DNA of 34,531 nucleotides, from positions 1-34,531 of the forward strand of contig JAMOVU010000106.1 in the NCBI GenBank assembly GCA_027067555.1, written 5' to 3'. Below the pieces are notes generated by a model that had not been told where the DNA came from, ran no database searches, and saw only the letters and a program-made list of their open reading frames with translations. The translations under genes and the position numbers were made by a program. The DNA is from Candidatus Aminicenantota bacterium (GTDB lineage: Bacteria > Acidobacteriota > Aminicenantia > JAMOAD01). Shown here piece after piece: positions 1 to 8,535 of this stretch. Each line of letters begins with the position of its first letter. The stretch's first letter is position 1.

Positions 1-110
1 AGATAGCCAGGCTTATTGTTGATGCCTGGTTTGAAACAGATTTTGCAGGAGGAAGGCATCAAAGAAGGGTTGACAAAATAAGCAGGATAGAAAGCAATAA
101 TTTTAAATAA
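1..110 (+). CDS. rpiB: Ribose-5-phosphate isomerase B, C-terminal fragment
   Basis: The frame enters from the left edge (first full codon at base 3) and stops with TAA at 108-110. The 35 visible residues include the segment [13 protein letters not shown], which matches the conserved C-terminal tail of RpiB/LacAB isomerases. RpiB interconverts ribose-5-phosphate and ribulose-5-phosphate in the pentose phosphate pathway. The gene ends 22 bases before glyA; rpiB-glyA adjacency is seen in many bacteria. Only the tail is visible, so catalytic residues cannot be checked. Confidence 0.8.
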   Translation, partial: IARLIVDAWFETDFAGGRHQRRVDKISRIESNNFK

Positions 111-132
111 TTTTATAAAAAAGGAGGGCTTT

Positions 133-1410
133 ATGTTTTCAAAAAGGCTTTATGAACTTGATTATGATGTTGCAAATGCCATATATAATGAGGCAACCCG
201 TCAACATCATAATATTGAACTTATAGCATCTGAAAACTTTGTTCCCCGTGCAATTTTAGAAGCCATGGGCTCTGTTTTTACAAACAAGTATGCTGAAGGC
301 TATCCGGGCAAAAGGTATTACGGTGGTTGTGAAAATGCAGATACTGTTGAAAGACTTGCTATAAACAGAGCCAAAGAGCTTTTCGGAGCAGAGCATGCAA
401 ATGTACAACCCCATTCGGGAACTCAGGCAAACATGGGTGTTTATATGGCAGTTTTAAAACCGGGAGATACTGTTCTCGGGATGGATCTTTCCCACGGAGG
501 GCATCTTTCGCACGGTCATCCTCTTAATTTTTCAGGACAGCTTTACAATATTGTCCCCTACCATGTAAGAAAGGATACAGAGACAATTGATTATGATGAA
601 ATAGAAACACTTGCAAAAGAGCACAAACCCAAACTCATAATGGCAGGTGCAAGTGCATACCCGAGATTCATAGATTTTGAAAGATTAAGAAAGATTGCTG
701 ATAGTGTCGGAGCTTATCTTGTGGTTGATATGGCTCACATAGCGGGACTAATTGCAGCCGGCGTTCATCCATCTCCTGTTCCATATGCTGATTTTGTCAC
801 ATCCACAACTCACAAAACTTTGAGAGGTCCGAGAGGTGGTTTTATTCTTGCAAAAAAAGAGCATAAAAAGCTTTTAAACAGAGAGGTTTTTCCCGGAATT
901 CAGGGAGGTCCTCTTGTTCATATCATAGCTGCCAAAGCTGTTTGCTTTAAACTTGCTATGACAGATGAATTTAAAGAATATCAAAAACAAGTAGTGAAAA
1001 ATGCAGCGACTCTTGCTGATGCCTTGAAAGAGGAGGGCTTCAGAATTGTTTCAGGGGGAACGGATAATCATCTTATGCTTGTGGATTTAACTTCAAAGGG
1101 AGTTACAGGGAAAGAGGCTGAAAAGGCTCTTGACAAAGCTCACATAACTGTTAACAAAAATACAATTCCATTTGATCCCAATCCTCCTCTTATAACGAGC
1201 GGTATCAGACTTGGAACACCTGCTGTTACCACAAGAGGAATGAAGGAAGAAGAAATGAAAGTTATTGCAAAACTGATTTCCGAAGTTATTAATAATATAA
1301 ACGATGAGCAGGCTATCGAAAGAATTAGCAAAAAAGTTGATGAATTAACAGCAGCTTTTCCTTTGTATCCTGATATAAGGGAGGAGTATAAGAAAGAATT
1401 AAATATCTGA
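133..1410 (+). CDS. glyA: Serine hydroxymethyltransferase
   Basis: This 425-residue protein has the normal length for bacterial GlyA. It interconverts serine and glycine while loading tetrahydrofolate with a one-carbon unit, using pyridoxal phosphate in the cytoplasm. Family landmarks are visible: IELIASENF near the N-terminus, the [15 protein letters not shown] segment, the VDMAHIAGL motif, and the PLP-binding lysine at about residue 228 in [12 protein letters not shown]. The ATG is preceded by a strong AAGGAGG ribosome binding site. The next gene starts one base after the stop, so glyA probably leads or sits in an operon running to nadE. Nothing unusual was seen. Confidence 0.98.
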   Translation: MFSKRLYELDYDVANAIYNEATRQHHNIELIASENFVPRAILEAMGSVFTNKYAEGYPGKRYYGGCENADTVERLAINRAKELFGAEHANVQPHSGTQANMGVYMAVLKPGDTVLGMDLSHGGHLSHGHPLNFSGQLYNIVPYHVRKDTETIDYDEIETLAKEHKPKLIMAGASAYPRFIDFERLRKIADSVGAYLVVDMAHIAGLIAAGVHPSPVPYADFVTSTTHKTLRGPRGGFILAKKEHKKLLNREVFPGIQGGPLVHIIAAKAVCFKLAMTDEFKEYQKQVVKNAATLADALKEEGFRIVSGGTDNHLMLVDLTSKGVTGKEAEKALDKAHITVNKNTIPFDPNPPLITSGIRLGTPAVTTRGMKEEEMKVIAKLISEVINNINDEQAIERISKKVDELTAAFPLYPDIREEYKKELNI

Positions 1411-1411
1411 T

Positions 1412-2821
1412 ATGAGTGATTATAAAGTTCTTGTTTCCTTTTCCGAAGACGAGATGGAAGGATATGTCACCATTGTACCCTATCGTGATGATAGAAGGGG
1501 GTACATAGAAACCGAGCATGAATTGATTCAGGAGCTTAAAAGGGAAGGTATTGTTTATGGTATTCTCGAAGATAAGGTAAGGGAAGCTATGGAGCTTTAT
1601 AATTCCGGTAAGGATGTTAAAAATTTTCTCATAGCTGTTGGAAAGCCAGTTGAGGATGGAGTGGATGGGAAGGTTGAGCTTAAGGTAGATTTATCCGCCC
1701 AACCCAGGATAGAAGGGAATAAGATTGATTATAAAGAGCTGGATAAATTCAAAGTTGTTGAAAAAGGGGAACTCATTGCAATAAAAACCAAGGCTAAAAA
1801 AGGCAAAAGAGGAATTACTGTTACGGGGCTCGGTAAGGAGCCAAAAGAGGGCGAGACAGCAATTCTTTTCCCGGGTAAAAATGTAAGAACGGAAGAAAAA
1901 GAGGATACTGTTTATTTTTATGCTGATGAAACAGGATATGTGGTATATCAGAAGGATAGAATAGCTGTTTTCCCCATGCTTAATATCACCGGAGATGTGG
2001 ATTTCTCAGTGGGAAATATTCATTATAATGGGGATGTAAAGATTATGGGGGATGTTTTACCGGATTTTGTAGTTGAAGCAACAGGTAAAGTTGTTATTTA
2101 CGGTACAGCAATCTCCTGTACAATTAAATCGGAGAGTGATGTCGTTATAAAGGGTGGAGTCGCCGGCAAGGATAAAGGTAAAATAATTGCAAAAGGGGAT
2201 GTTGATATTGGCTATATTGAAAGAGGATTTATTTATGCTGAAGGGGATGTGTATGTAAAGGGAGGGGTGCTTGACAGCAAAATAATTTGTGGCGGAACCT
2301 TTTACGGAGAACTTAGAACAGTTAAAGTGATGGAGAGTGAAATAAAAGCTTCAAGGGGAGTGAATGTTTATATTGCAGGTTCTCCCTATAATAAAGAGCT
2401 TAGCCTGATAACCGGGGTGGATGTTTTAAAAGAGAAAGAAATTGAAAAATTCAGAGAAGAATTGGCTCTTTTTGTTAAAGAGTTTGGTGAGATTAAGAGA
2501 AAGTATGGAGAGGATAATCTTGAAAATAAAAATATGAGCGCATTTTTGGGCTCTTTACACACAAAAAGAAAGGTTGAGGAGGATTTTGCAAGGTATTTTG
2601 AGCTCAAGGATATTATAAGGGAGAAATACGAGGAGCTTAAGAAACATGAAGAAGGCGTATATGAAATAAATGCCATGATTAAAGTAAAGAATACAATTTA
2701 TCCGGGAGTTAAGCTTCAGATAGGGCAGTATAACCTTATTGTACCAAAAGAGCTTCATAATGTTATATTTTATAAAGACAAGGAATCAGGAGAGATAAAA
2801 TGGACAGTGGATCTAAAGTAA
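1412..2821 (+). CDS. DUF342 / FapA-family polymerising-type protein
   Basis: This 469-residue protein starts one base after the glyA stop. Its layout is typical of the DUF342 (FapA) family. An N-terminal domain ends near a glycine-rich TVTGLGKEPKEGE segment. A central right-handed beta-helix-like stretch (about residues 190-310) has repeated short units of the kind G-D-V-x-I/V-x-G. A charged alpha-helical coiled coil (about 330-415) and a small C-terminal beta domain follow. Members occur beside flagellar or cell-surface genes in some bacteria, but no such genes are nearby here and the role is unknown. Its last 22 bases overlap the following amidase gene, so the two are probably translated together. 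Confidence 0.85.
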   Translation: MSDYKVLVSFSEDEMEGYVTIVPYRDDRRGYIETEHELIQELKREGIVYGILEDKVREAMELYNSGKDVKNFLIAVGKPVEDGVDGKVELKVDLSAQPRIEGNKIDYKELDKFKVVEKGELIAIKTKAKKGKRGITVTGLGKEPKEGETAILFPGKNVRTEEKEDTVYFYADETGYVVYQKDRIAVFPMLNITGDVDFSVGNIHYNGDVKIMGDVLPDFVVEATGKVVIYGTAISCTIKSESDVVIKGGVAGKDKGKIIAKGDVDIGYIERGFIYAEGDVYVKGGVLDSKIICGGTFYGELRTVKVMESEIKASRGVNVYIAGSPYNKELSLITGVDVLKEKEIEKFREELALFVKEFGEIKRKYGEDNLENKNMSAFLGSLHTKRKVEEDFARYFELKDIIREKYEELKKHEEGVYEINAMIKVKNTIYPGVKLQIGQYNLIVPKELHNVIFYKDKESGEIKWTVDLK

Positions 2822-3654
2822 TAGCAATAAGCCAGTATAAACCGATACTTGGAGATCTGGAGAAAAACATAGAAAAGCATATTAAGGAAATCGAAAAGGC
2901 AATAGATAAAAGCGCGGAGCTTATTATCTTCCCTGAATTGAGCCTTACCGGTTATCTTTTGAGAGATTTGGTTTATGATATTGCAATTGAAAGTAATAAC
3001 CCCTATTTTGATAGCTTTAAAAAATTAAGCAAAAAGATAGATATAGTTTTTGGGTTTGTTGAAAAAGCAAAAGATAAACTAATCTATAATTCATCGGCCT
3101 ATTTTTCCGGAGGGAAGCTTATTAATATTTACAGGAAGATAAGGCTTCCGAATTTTGGGATGTTTGAAGAAAAAAGATTTTTCAAAGCAGGCGATGATCT
3201 AACACCATTTAAAACAGATTTTGGGAATACTGGCATTTTGATTTGCCGGGATTTTCTCTTTCCCTCCCTTGCTTATTCTCTCTTTTACAAGGGAGCTGAT
3301 TTTCTTATATCAATTTCAAATTCTCCTTTAAGAGGTGTTGAAGGAGAAGAATACTCAAGCCAGAAGATGTGGGAAGATGCAGGCAAAGTTTACTCGCGAT
3401 TTTTTTCAATGTATGTGATTTATGTGAACAGGGTTGGATTTGAGGATGGATTCGGATTTGCCGGTGGCTCTTTTGTTTCGGATCCTGATGGAAAAATAGT
3501 TTTCAGGGCTCCCTTTCTTGAGGAGAATCTTTATTTTGTTAATATTGATTTGAGTGTAAGAGATAAGGCAAGATCTGTCTATGCCTACTACAGAGATGAA
3601 GATTTCGAACAAATAAAAAGATTTATAAGTGAAGGTAAAAATGAAGATAAATAG
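2800..3654 (+). CDS. Nitrilase-fold glutaminase subunit of split NAD synthetase
   Basis: This 284-residue carbon-nitrogen hydrolase carries the Glu-Lys-Cys triad of the nitrilase superfamily: Glu46 in FPELSLTGY, Lys113 in RKIRLPNFG, and Cys149 in ILICRDF. The LPNFGMFEEKRFF and GGSFVSDPDG segments are those of the amidase half of glutamine-dependent NAD synthetases rather than of general nitrilases. It probably hydrolyses glutamine and hands ammonia to the synthetase encoded immediately downstream. In the usual fused enzyme both halves sit on one chain of roughly 550-680 residues; here they are separate overlapping genes. The start overlaps the end of the DUF342 gene by 22 bases, with AGGAGAGAT just upstream as ribosome binding site. 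Confidence 0.9.
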   Translation: MDSGSKVIAISQYKPILGDLEKNIEKHIKEIEKAIDKSAELIIFPELSLTGYLLRDLVYDIAIESNNPYFDSFKKLSKKIDIVFGFVEKAKDKLIYNSSAYFSGGKLINIYRKIRLPNFGMFEEKRFFKAGDDLTPFKTDFGNTGILICRDFLFPSLAYSLFYKGADFLISISNSPLRGVEGEEYSSQKMWEDAGKVYSRFFSMYVIYVNRVGFEDGFGFAGGSFVSDPDGKIVFRAPFLEENLYFVNIDLSVRDKARSVYAYYRDEDFEQIKRFISEGKNEDK

Positions 3655-4453
3655 CCAGCTTGTTGAAAAAACCCTCGTTGAATTTTTAAAGGATGAGATA
3701 ACCAAATTCGGATTTAAAAAGGGAGTGATAGGCCTTTCAGGTGGCCTTGATTCCACTGTAGCGGCTTTTCTCGGAGCAAGGGCACTGGGCAAAGAAAACC
3801 TTGTGGCACTGGTACTTCCTTATAAGAGTTCTGACCCTAAAAATATAAATGATGCTGTTGAAATTGCCGGTATCCTGGGAATCAAACACTATAAAATAGA
3901 CATTACTGCTCAAATTGATATATATTTTGAAAAAAATCCCACGGAGGATAAACTTCTTATTGGTAATAAAATTGCCCGGGAGAGAATGTCAGTTATTTTT
4001 GACTATTCTGCTCGCGAGAAAGCAATGGTAATAGGTACATCAAACAAAACAGAGCTTCTTCTGGGATACGGTACATGGTACGGAGATCTTGCATCATCCG
4101 TAAATCCTTTGGGCGATCTTTACAAAACTCAGGTTTTTGAACTTGCAAAGTATCTGGGAGTCCCTGAAAAAATCATAAAAAAGACTCCCACTGCGGATCT
4201 CTGGCCCGGGCAAACTGATGAAGGGGAGATGGGACTAAAGTATGAGGTCGCTGATAAAATCCTTTATATGATTTTTGATCAGAGAAAATCAAAAGAGTTT
4301 GTTATAAAATCAGGATTTGATGAAAGAATTGTAGAGAAGATTTTATCTATGGTGAAAAGGTATCAGTTTAAAAGGACTCTTCCCATTATCCCGAAATTAT
4401 CCCATAGAACAATAGGTAAGGATTTTCTATACCCGAGAGATTGGGGCGTTTAA
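3641..4453 (+). CDS. nadE: NAD+ synthase, ammonia-using subunit
   Basis: This enzyme amidates nicotinic acid adenine dinucleotide to NAD+ using ATP, the last step of NAD synthesis. The PP-loop motif SGGLDST lies at residues 33-39, and the conserved GTSNKTE...GYGT...NPLGDLYKTQV block follows. The product is 270 residues, the length of ammonia-dependent NadE. I chose ATG at 3641, preceded by GAAGGT, over an in-frame GTG at 3629. Either start lies inside the 3' end of the amidase gene, so the pair is coupled and likely forms a complex. The stop shares the bases TTAA with the stop of the convergent diguanylate cyclase gene. Confidence 0.93.
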   Translation: MKINSQLVEKTLVEFLKDEITKFGFKKGVIGLSGGLDSTVAAFLGARALGKENLVALVLPYKSSDPKNINDAVEIAGILGIKHYKIDITAQIDIYFEKNPTEDKLLIGNKIARERMSVIFDYSAREKAMVIGTSNKTELLLGYGTWYGDLASSVNPLGDLYKTQVFELAKYLGVPEKIIKKTPTADLWPGQTDEGEMGLKYEVADKILYMIFDQRKSKEFVIKSGFDERIVEKILSMVKRYQFKRTLPIIPKLSHRTIGKDFLYPRDWGV

Positions 4454-6183
4454 TCTCCTTCAAAAACCACTACTATGTTTTTCCCTTCCCTCTTACCTTT
4501 ATAAAGGGCTATGTCAATCTCCTTTAAAATTTCATCTTCTTCCTTACCAATATCATTGTAAGCCGAAACTCCCGCTGTTATGGTAATTTTTATCTTTATG
4601 TTTTTGTTAATTGGGAAATCGGTGGTTGAAATTATTTCCCTTATTTTCTCAGCTAAGATTTCACCACCTTTTAAGTTTGTCTCAGGGAGGAACAGCAAAA
4701 ATTCTTCTCCACCCCACCTCGCTACAAAATCCTGCTCTCTGATACTTGCCTTTAGTGTTTGTGCGAATTTTTTTAAAACATCATCTCCAACATTGTGGCC
4801 ATAAACATCATTTATATTTTTAAAATTATCAATATCAATCAGAATTAATACGAATGGTTTTTTTGCTCTTTTGAATCTAATCTTTTCTTCCTGAATTTTT
4901 TTTAAAATCGCTCTTCTGTTTAAGAGACCGGTAAGAAAATCCGTGCTTGCCATTTGTTCCAATTTTTTTGACAGTTTTGTCAGAGAATGATTTTTGAATT
5001 CAAGCTCTTTTGTTCTTTCAAAAACTTTCTTTTCAAGTATTTTTGTATTGTCTTTTAATTGGTTCATTGCACTTTCTATGTCTGCTGCCATTTTGTTTAT
5101 GCTTTTTGCTATTTCCGAAAGCTCATCATTACCCTTAATCTTGATTTTTGTTTGATAATCTCCCTTTGCAATCTTTTTTATTCTTTCATTAATAATAAGT
5201 AATCTTTGCAAAAAAGATTTGTCAATTATTATTAATGCGATGAAGTAGAAAATGATAAATGTTATAATAAAGCTTACTATAGAAAAAATAATGACTTTTC
5301 TTTCATATTTGTATATCGGGGAAAAATCAAACACAGCTTTCAGATATTTACCTGTTGACCATTGGAAATCACCTTCACCCGCCATTACTCTTTTCCAGAG
5401 CTCTATTTTATCACCTTTTTTTATCTTGATAATTTTTCCGCTTTTTAATATTTCAAAAAAATCATCACTTTTAAAAGAATATTTTCCTTTATTAATAATT
5501 GACCAGATTTTTCTCTTTGAACGGTAAAAAATATCAAGGGAAACAATATAATTCGATTTTTCTTCTTTGAAATTGAAAAAATTATTTATTATGTATTTTT
5601 CATAATTTACTGAATATCTTTTTTCTATATATTCTTTAAGGTTAATTGATGTTTCCAGAAGATAATCTTTGTTTTTTATCCCATAGTAGGCATAAAATTT
5701 GAATTTACCTGTTTGGGCGGAAGGGTCCACTCTTTCAAAAAACATTTTACCTGATCCGAAAAGTTTTACCAAATTCTCTTTAAATTCTTCTCCAACAGAA
5801 AAAATATTAAACCCCAGGTCTATCCTGTCAGAAGTTTTGACTATTATTCCATCTCTGTTAATAATATAGATATCATCTATCTTGTATTTTTTCTTGAGGT
5901 TTTTTAATTCTTCATTTGTTATTTCATTTATATCCTTATTACCGATTTCTTTGCTTATTGACATAAGGGCATTCTTACTTATTTCTTTCATATCTATTTC
6001 AAAAAGATAGAGGATTTTGTAGAATATATTTATTTTTTCTTCGAGCTTTTTTAAAACAAGTTTCTCATAATTATCCAATATTTCATTAAAAGCTTTGGTT
6101 GTGTAAAGATTTGTAATAATCGCTATACTAAAGGCGGTGGAGAAAATAATAATAAATAAGTAAATTAATAGTTTTTTCTTCAT
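4450..6183 (-). CDS. Membrane-bound diguanylate cyclase (sensor-HAMP-GGDEF)
   Basis: This 577-residue protein should make cyclic di-GMP from GTP in response to an external signal. An N-terminal membrane helix (about 5-25) is followed by a periplasmic Cache-like region (about 26-295), a second helix (about 297-320), a HAMP segment (about 322-375), a short coiled coil, and a GGDEF domain (about 413-577). The active-site motif GGEEF is at 491-495. The inhibitory-site pattern RxxD (REQD, 482-485) sits five residues upstream, so product feedback inhibition is likely intact. On the minus strand a TATAAT with a weak -35 lies about 34 bases before the ATG. No convincing ribosome binding site is visible. 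It converges on nadE with a 4-base overlap. Confidence 0.93.
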   Translation of the reverse strand: MKKKLLIYLFIIIFSTAFSIAIITNLYTTKAFNEILDNYEKLVLKKLEEKINIFYKILYLFEIDMKEISKNALMSISKEIGNKDINEITNEELKNLKKKYKIDDIYIINRDGIIVKTSDRIDLGFNIFSVGEEFKENLVKLFGSGKMFFERVDPSAQTGKFKFYAYYGIKNKDYLLETSINLKEYIEKRYSVNYEKYIINNFFNFKEEKSNYIVSLDIFYRSKRKIWSIINKGKYSFKSDDFFEILKSGKIIKIKKGDKIELWKRVMAGEGDFQWSTGKYLKAVFDFSPIYKYERKVIIFSIVSFIITFIIFYFIALIIIDKSFLQRLLIINERIKKIAKGDYQTKIKIKGNDELSEIAKSINKMAADIESAMNQLKDNTKILEKKVFERTKELEFKNHSLTKLSKKLEQMASTDFLTGLLNRRAILKKIQEEKIRFKRAKKPFVLILIDIDNFKNINDVYGHNVGDDVLKKFAQTLKASIREQDFVARWGGEEFLLFLPETNLKGGEILAEKIREIISTTDFPINKNIKIKITITAGVSAYNDIGKEEDEILKEIDIALYKGKREGKNIVVVFEGD

Positions 6184-6238
6184 AGCAAAAAAAGAAATAA
6201 AATGTTTTTAATAAAAATTATATCACTTGTTTACCGAT

Positions 6239-6258
6239 GGGTAAAATAATTTTTACCC
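6239..6258. repeat. Perfect 8-bp hairpin between minus-strand genes
   Basis: GGGTAAAA at 6239-6246 pairs fully with TTTTACCC at 6251-6258 around a 4-base loop. It lies downstream of the stop at 6291 and just upstream of the diguanylate cyclase promoter, overlapping the weak -35 region. It may be a transcription terminator for the upstream gene, although there is no clear U-tract, or a binding site controlling the cyclase. Confidence 0.5.
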
Positions 6259-6290
6259 GCTTTTATTCCTTTGAATAATAAATCGATTAG

Positions 6291-6947
6291 TTAAAGGTTA
6301 GGTTTAAAATTCGTCAGATACTGATTAATCGATGCTATGCTTTCCTGCTCTCCGAGGCCTGTAAGAAAATCATTCAGAACTTTTTCTATTTCACTCTGCT
6401 CTTTGCCGGAGTTAAGAATTGTATTTGTTTGATTCAGGTAAGTATTTAAAGTGTCTGTTATTCCAAGGGGATTTTCTCCTTTGCCTGTTTCAAGGATTTT
6501 GTTCAGCCCTTCCAGAACCTTATCCGCTCCCCCCTGACCGAATTTGCTTTGGGCATTGTTAATCGTATCTATTACAGAATTTGTATTTGCTCCGAGATTT
6601 TCATTTGAAAGTTTTCCGAGAGTTGAAAACAGATTCATAAAGCTTTCTGCATTGTTTGTTTTAAGAGTGTTTGCATAGGTCAGGAAGTTTACGGCTCTTG
6701 AGCTTGTGATATCATTTCCCATTGATGTTAGAGCTGATTTAAATCCATTTATCACATTTTCATCACCTGTTTTTTGAGCATAGGAATATAAATTGTTAAT
6801 TGTCTGGCCCAATTCTGAAATTGTGCTCATGCTGGCTTGACCAAAAGCTGCATTTTTCAGAAGATCATTGCTTTTCAAATTTTCTTGATTTAATAGATTA
6901 AAGATGGATTGATTGTTGCTTGTTCCGATAGGCGGTATACCTGCCAT
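6291..6947 (-). CDS. Asn/Ser/Thr-rich hypothetical protein
   Basis: I do not recognise this 218-residue protein. The start is well supported by AGGAGGT seven bases before the ATG on the minus strand. The sequence is rich in Asn, Ser, Thr, Gly and Leu, has no cysteine and no clear signal peptide, and looks largely alpha-helical with repeated phrases of the type LxxLxxxLxTGxGEN. The composition and the MAGIPPIG start recall extracellular or structural proteins of motility or secretion systems, but that is only an impression. It lies directly upstream of the diguanylate cyclase on the same strand, which might link it to surface behaviour. Confidence 0.65.
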   Translation of the reverse strand: MAGIPPIGTSNNQSIFNLLNQENLKSNDLLKNAAFGQASMSTISELGQTINNLYSYAQKTGDENVINGFKSALTSMGNDITSSRAVNFLTYANTLKTNNAESFMNLFSTLGKLSNENLGANTNSVIDTINNAQSKFGQGGADKVLEGLNKILETGKGENPLGITDTLNTYLNQTNTILNSGKEQSEIEKVLNDFLTGLGEQESIASINQYLTNFKPNL

Positions 6948-7238
6948 AATCCACCTCCTATAATTTTAATCGGAAGAAGAGCAAGAAACTTTAAGGTTTT
7001 CTTCGATTTTTTATAAAAAATTAGATTTAAAAATAAAAAGTATTTTTCTTCTAGACATTCTAATAAAAAATGCCTATATATGATACCGTGAAATTCGGAA
7101 GGGAAAATCAGGGGGTTGAAAAAGACAAACCGCGGTTAAAAAAATTTTTCTTAGACTTTTTAAAAAAAAGAGGGGTGTGTATCATTATTTGCTACATACC
7201 GGGGAGTACAATAAAGGTAGATTTTTTACGGAGGTGCT
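6948..7238. other. Intergenic stretch with one doubtful 73-codon frame
   Basis: This gap separates the minus-strand hypothetical gene from the plus-strand lipoprotein genes. An open frame at 7070-7291 (+) could encode 73 residues starting MPIYDTVKFG. It has no ribosome binding site, but TCTAAT ends five bases before its ATG, which would suit a leaderless start. No -35 is visible and coding status is doubtful. A hairpin with 8-bp arms (one G-T pair) lies at 7174-7181/7193-7200. I looked for a cyclic di-GMP riboswitch because of the nearby cyclase and found no matching core. Confidence 0.35.
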
Positions 7239-7454
7239 ATCGCAGACAAAAAGCGCTCTTTGGAGCAAACGGGTTTAATCGTATTTTTTAAAAAATGGGT
7301 TTGTTTTGTTTGCAAAAAAGAGTTTGTTGGTGATAGTTGCTTCATATTAAAAGGAAAAAACAAATTAACAGAAGCTTTAATCTTATCAAGAAGAAAAATA
7401 ATAAAGACCTATCCGGATGGGCAAAATTTGTATCAGGGAGGTGTAAGATTTTGA
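7239..7454 (+). CDS. Possible small cysteine-containing protein with ATC or TTG start
   Basis: The frame is open from about 7224 to the TGA at 7452-7454. It reads as a plausible small basic protein with a CFVCKKEF motif and a third Cys eight residues later, possibly a zinc-binding knuckle. A strong GGAGG sits at 7230-7234, but the codon at the right place is ATC (7239). The first standard start is TTG at 7260, without a ribosome binding site. The stop overlaps the next gene's TTG start in the pattern TTGA, as seen for recG-rsmD in this window. That argues for real translation. It could be a gene whose ATG mutated to ATC, a rare ATC start, or noncoding leader. Confidence 0.4.
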   Translation: MADKKRSLEQTGLIVFFKKWVCFVCKKEFVGDSCFILKGKNKLTEALILSRRKIIKTYPDGQNLYQGGVRF

Positions 7455-7831
7455 AAAAAACATTTATTGTTTTAATGTTAATTTCATTGATGTTTTACTT
7501 TTCAGGATGTGCGGCTATCTTCAAAGGTTCAAACAGCAAGTTGAATCTGTCTTCTGACCCCGAAGGGGCAAAAGTTTATGTTAATGGTAATTATTATGGC
7601 ACAACTCCTATCAGAATTCTGCTAAAATCCAACCAGACCTATACGATTGAGTTTAAAAAAGAGGGGTACAAAACAGTTACAAGAAATATTACAAATCATG
7701 TGGGGGCCGGTTGGGTTATTCTGGATGTCCTGGGGGGACTTGTTCCGGTTATAATTGATGCTGCCACCGGTAGCTGGTATGAGCTCGATCAGAAAAATAT
7801 CAATGCTCTTTTAGAAAAACAGCAGCCGTAA
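7451..7831 (+). CDS. PEGA-domain lipoprotein
   Basis: I place the start at TTG 7451, seven bases after a GGGAGGT ribosome binding site, giving 126 residues. The N-terminus is a lipoprotein signal: two lysines, a hydrophobic stretch, and FSGC with the lipidated Cys at residue 20. The mature part has a PEGA domain (SSDPEGAKVYVNG...GTTP...KKEGYK), a small beta-sandwich common in surface proteins. A hydrophobic segment with GWVILDVLGG and DAATGSWYELD follows; this combination recurs in envelope lipoproteins of Bacteroidetes and other diderms. It is probably anchored in an outer membrane. Its molecular role is unknown. Confidence 0.85.
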   Translation: MKKTFIVLMLISLMFYFSGCAAIFKGSNSKLNLSSDPEGAKVYVNGNYYGTTPIRILLKSNQTYTIEFKKEGYKTVTRNITNHVGAGWVILDVLGGLVPVIIDAATGSWYELDQKNINALLEKQQP

Positions 7832-7858
7832 GAACTGAAGCTTTGCTGTAGGCTAAGT

Positions 7859-7886
7859 GGGGAAGAGTCTTTTCGGGCTCTTCCCC
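7859..7886 (+). repeat. 9-bp perfect hairpin just before a ribosome binding site
   Basis: GGGGAAGAG (7859-7867) pairs perfectly with CTCTTCCCC (7878-7886) around a 10-base loop. The GGAGGTG ribosome binding site of the next lipoprotein gene starts four bases later. There is no U-tract, so a simple terminator is unlikely. It may be an RNA processing or stabilising hairpin between two cotranscribed genes, or may control access to the binding site. Confidence 0.65.
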
Positions 7887-7903
7887 AAAGGAGGTGAAAT
7901 TTG

Positions 7904-8356
7904 ATGAAAAATTCCATAAAGATTGGGGCAATTCTAATTTCATTACTTATTTTGATAGGAGCGGTTTCCTGCAAAAAAGAGAAAATCATACCGAGCGCAT
8001 CTTTCAATATAATGTTGCAGGCTCAAAGTAGGTATATTTACCTTTCAGGGATTTTATCCGCTCATTATGATTTAAACTTCAAACTTAAAGAAACTAATGG
8101 AGTTGGTGCGCAAATATTGAGTGTGAAGATGGTTTTTTATGATATTTATGGCTCTGCTTTTGAATTTAATAAATCAGCAGCGGAAATTTTTGGGACAGCA
8201 TATATTTCTCCTAATCAAGAGATTAATAGAGGGATTTGGGCTGAAATTTTGGGGACTAAATTAGCTGAAGCCAGAACAGTTCAGATGACAATAGAATTTC
8301 TTGATGATAATGCACATCATATCACAAAGACTATTCGGGCGAGTGTTCAATGGTGA
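7904..8356 (+). CDS. Small predicted lipoprotein
   Basis: This 150-residue protein has a lipoprotein signal: a basic start, a hydrophobic core, and GAVSC with the lipidated Cys near residue 23, followed by lysines. I chose ATG 7904 over the TTG at 7901, since both lie well placed after AAAGGAGGTG. The mature region appears to be a single beta-rich domain with alternating hydrophobic residues, and I do not recognise the family. It follows the PEGA lipoprotein with a strong hairpin between them. The two could be cotranscribed envelope genes. Confidence 0.8.
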   Translation: MKNSIKIGAILISLLILIGAVSCKKEKIIPSASFNIMLQAQSRYIYLSGILSAHYDLNFKLKETNGVGAQILSVKMVFYDIYGSAFEFNKSAAEIFGTAYISPNQEINRGIWAEILGTKLAEARTVQMTIEFLDDNAHHITKTIRASVQW

Positions 8357-8421
8357 GTACTTTGTTGAAGGTTAAGCTGAATCATTATGATTTTAAGAAG
8401 TGAGTTTGAAAAACTTTATGC

Positions 8422-8455
8422 CGAAAAACAGAGGAATTCATTCTAATGTTTTTCG
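8422..8455 (+). terminator. Hairpin with 8-bp arms, possible terminator
   Basis: CGAAAAAC (8422-8429) pairs perfectly with GTTTTTCG (8448-8455) around an 18-base loop, followed by CTTTT. It lies 65 bases after the lipoprotein stop. The tail is short and the stem AT-rich, so it is at best a weak intrinsic terminator. Confidence 0.4.
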
Positions 8456-8458
8456 CTT

Positions 8459-8535
8459 TTAATCTGAAAAAATGAAAGCTGAAATGGCCGGGAGCCTGAA
8501 AATTTTCAGATTAAGGCTTTTCGGCCACTCAGCTT
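8459..8535 (+). promoter_or_regulatory. Interleaved hairpins ahead of ARPP-1 gene, possible RNA switch
   Basis: Two stems here cannot form together as simple nested hairpins. Stem A pairs 8459-8470 with 8503-8514, 12 perfect base pairs. Stem B pairs 8476-8482 with 8529-8535 and 8485-8490 with 8522-8527, 13 pairs with a small internal loop. Inside stem B, a further short stem (8492-8496 with 8515-8519) and the palindrome at 8496-8509 extend it. The AAGGAGGTG ribosome binding site begins directly after stem B. Competing structures next to a binding site are typical of regulatory leaders. The ligand or trigger, if any, is unknown, and a pseudoknot is also possible. Confidence 0.55.

Noticed and set aside
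4450-4453. Shared TTAA stop of nadE and the convergent cyclase as a special signal
   Set aside because: TTAA gives a TAA stop on both strands, so convergent genes meet this way by chance in compact genomes.
6948-7450. Cyclic di-GMP or other known riboswitch near the diguanylate cyclase
   Set aside because: I compared the stretch with the cyclic di-GMP class I core and several other common classes from memory and found no convincing match. Only a short hairpin was seen.
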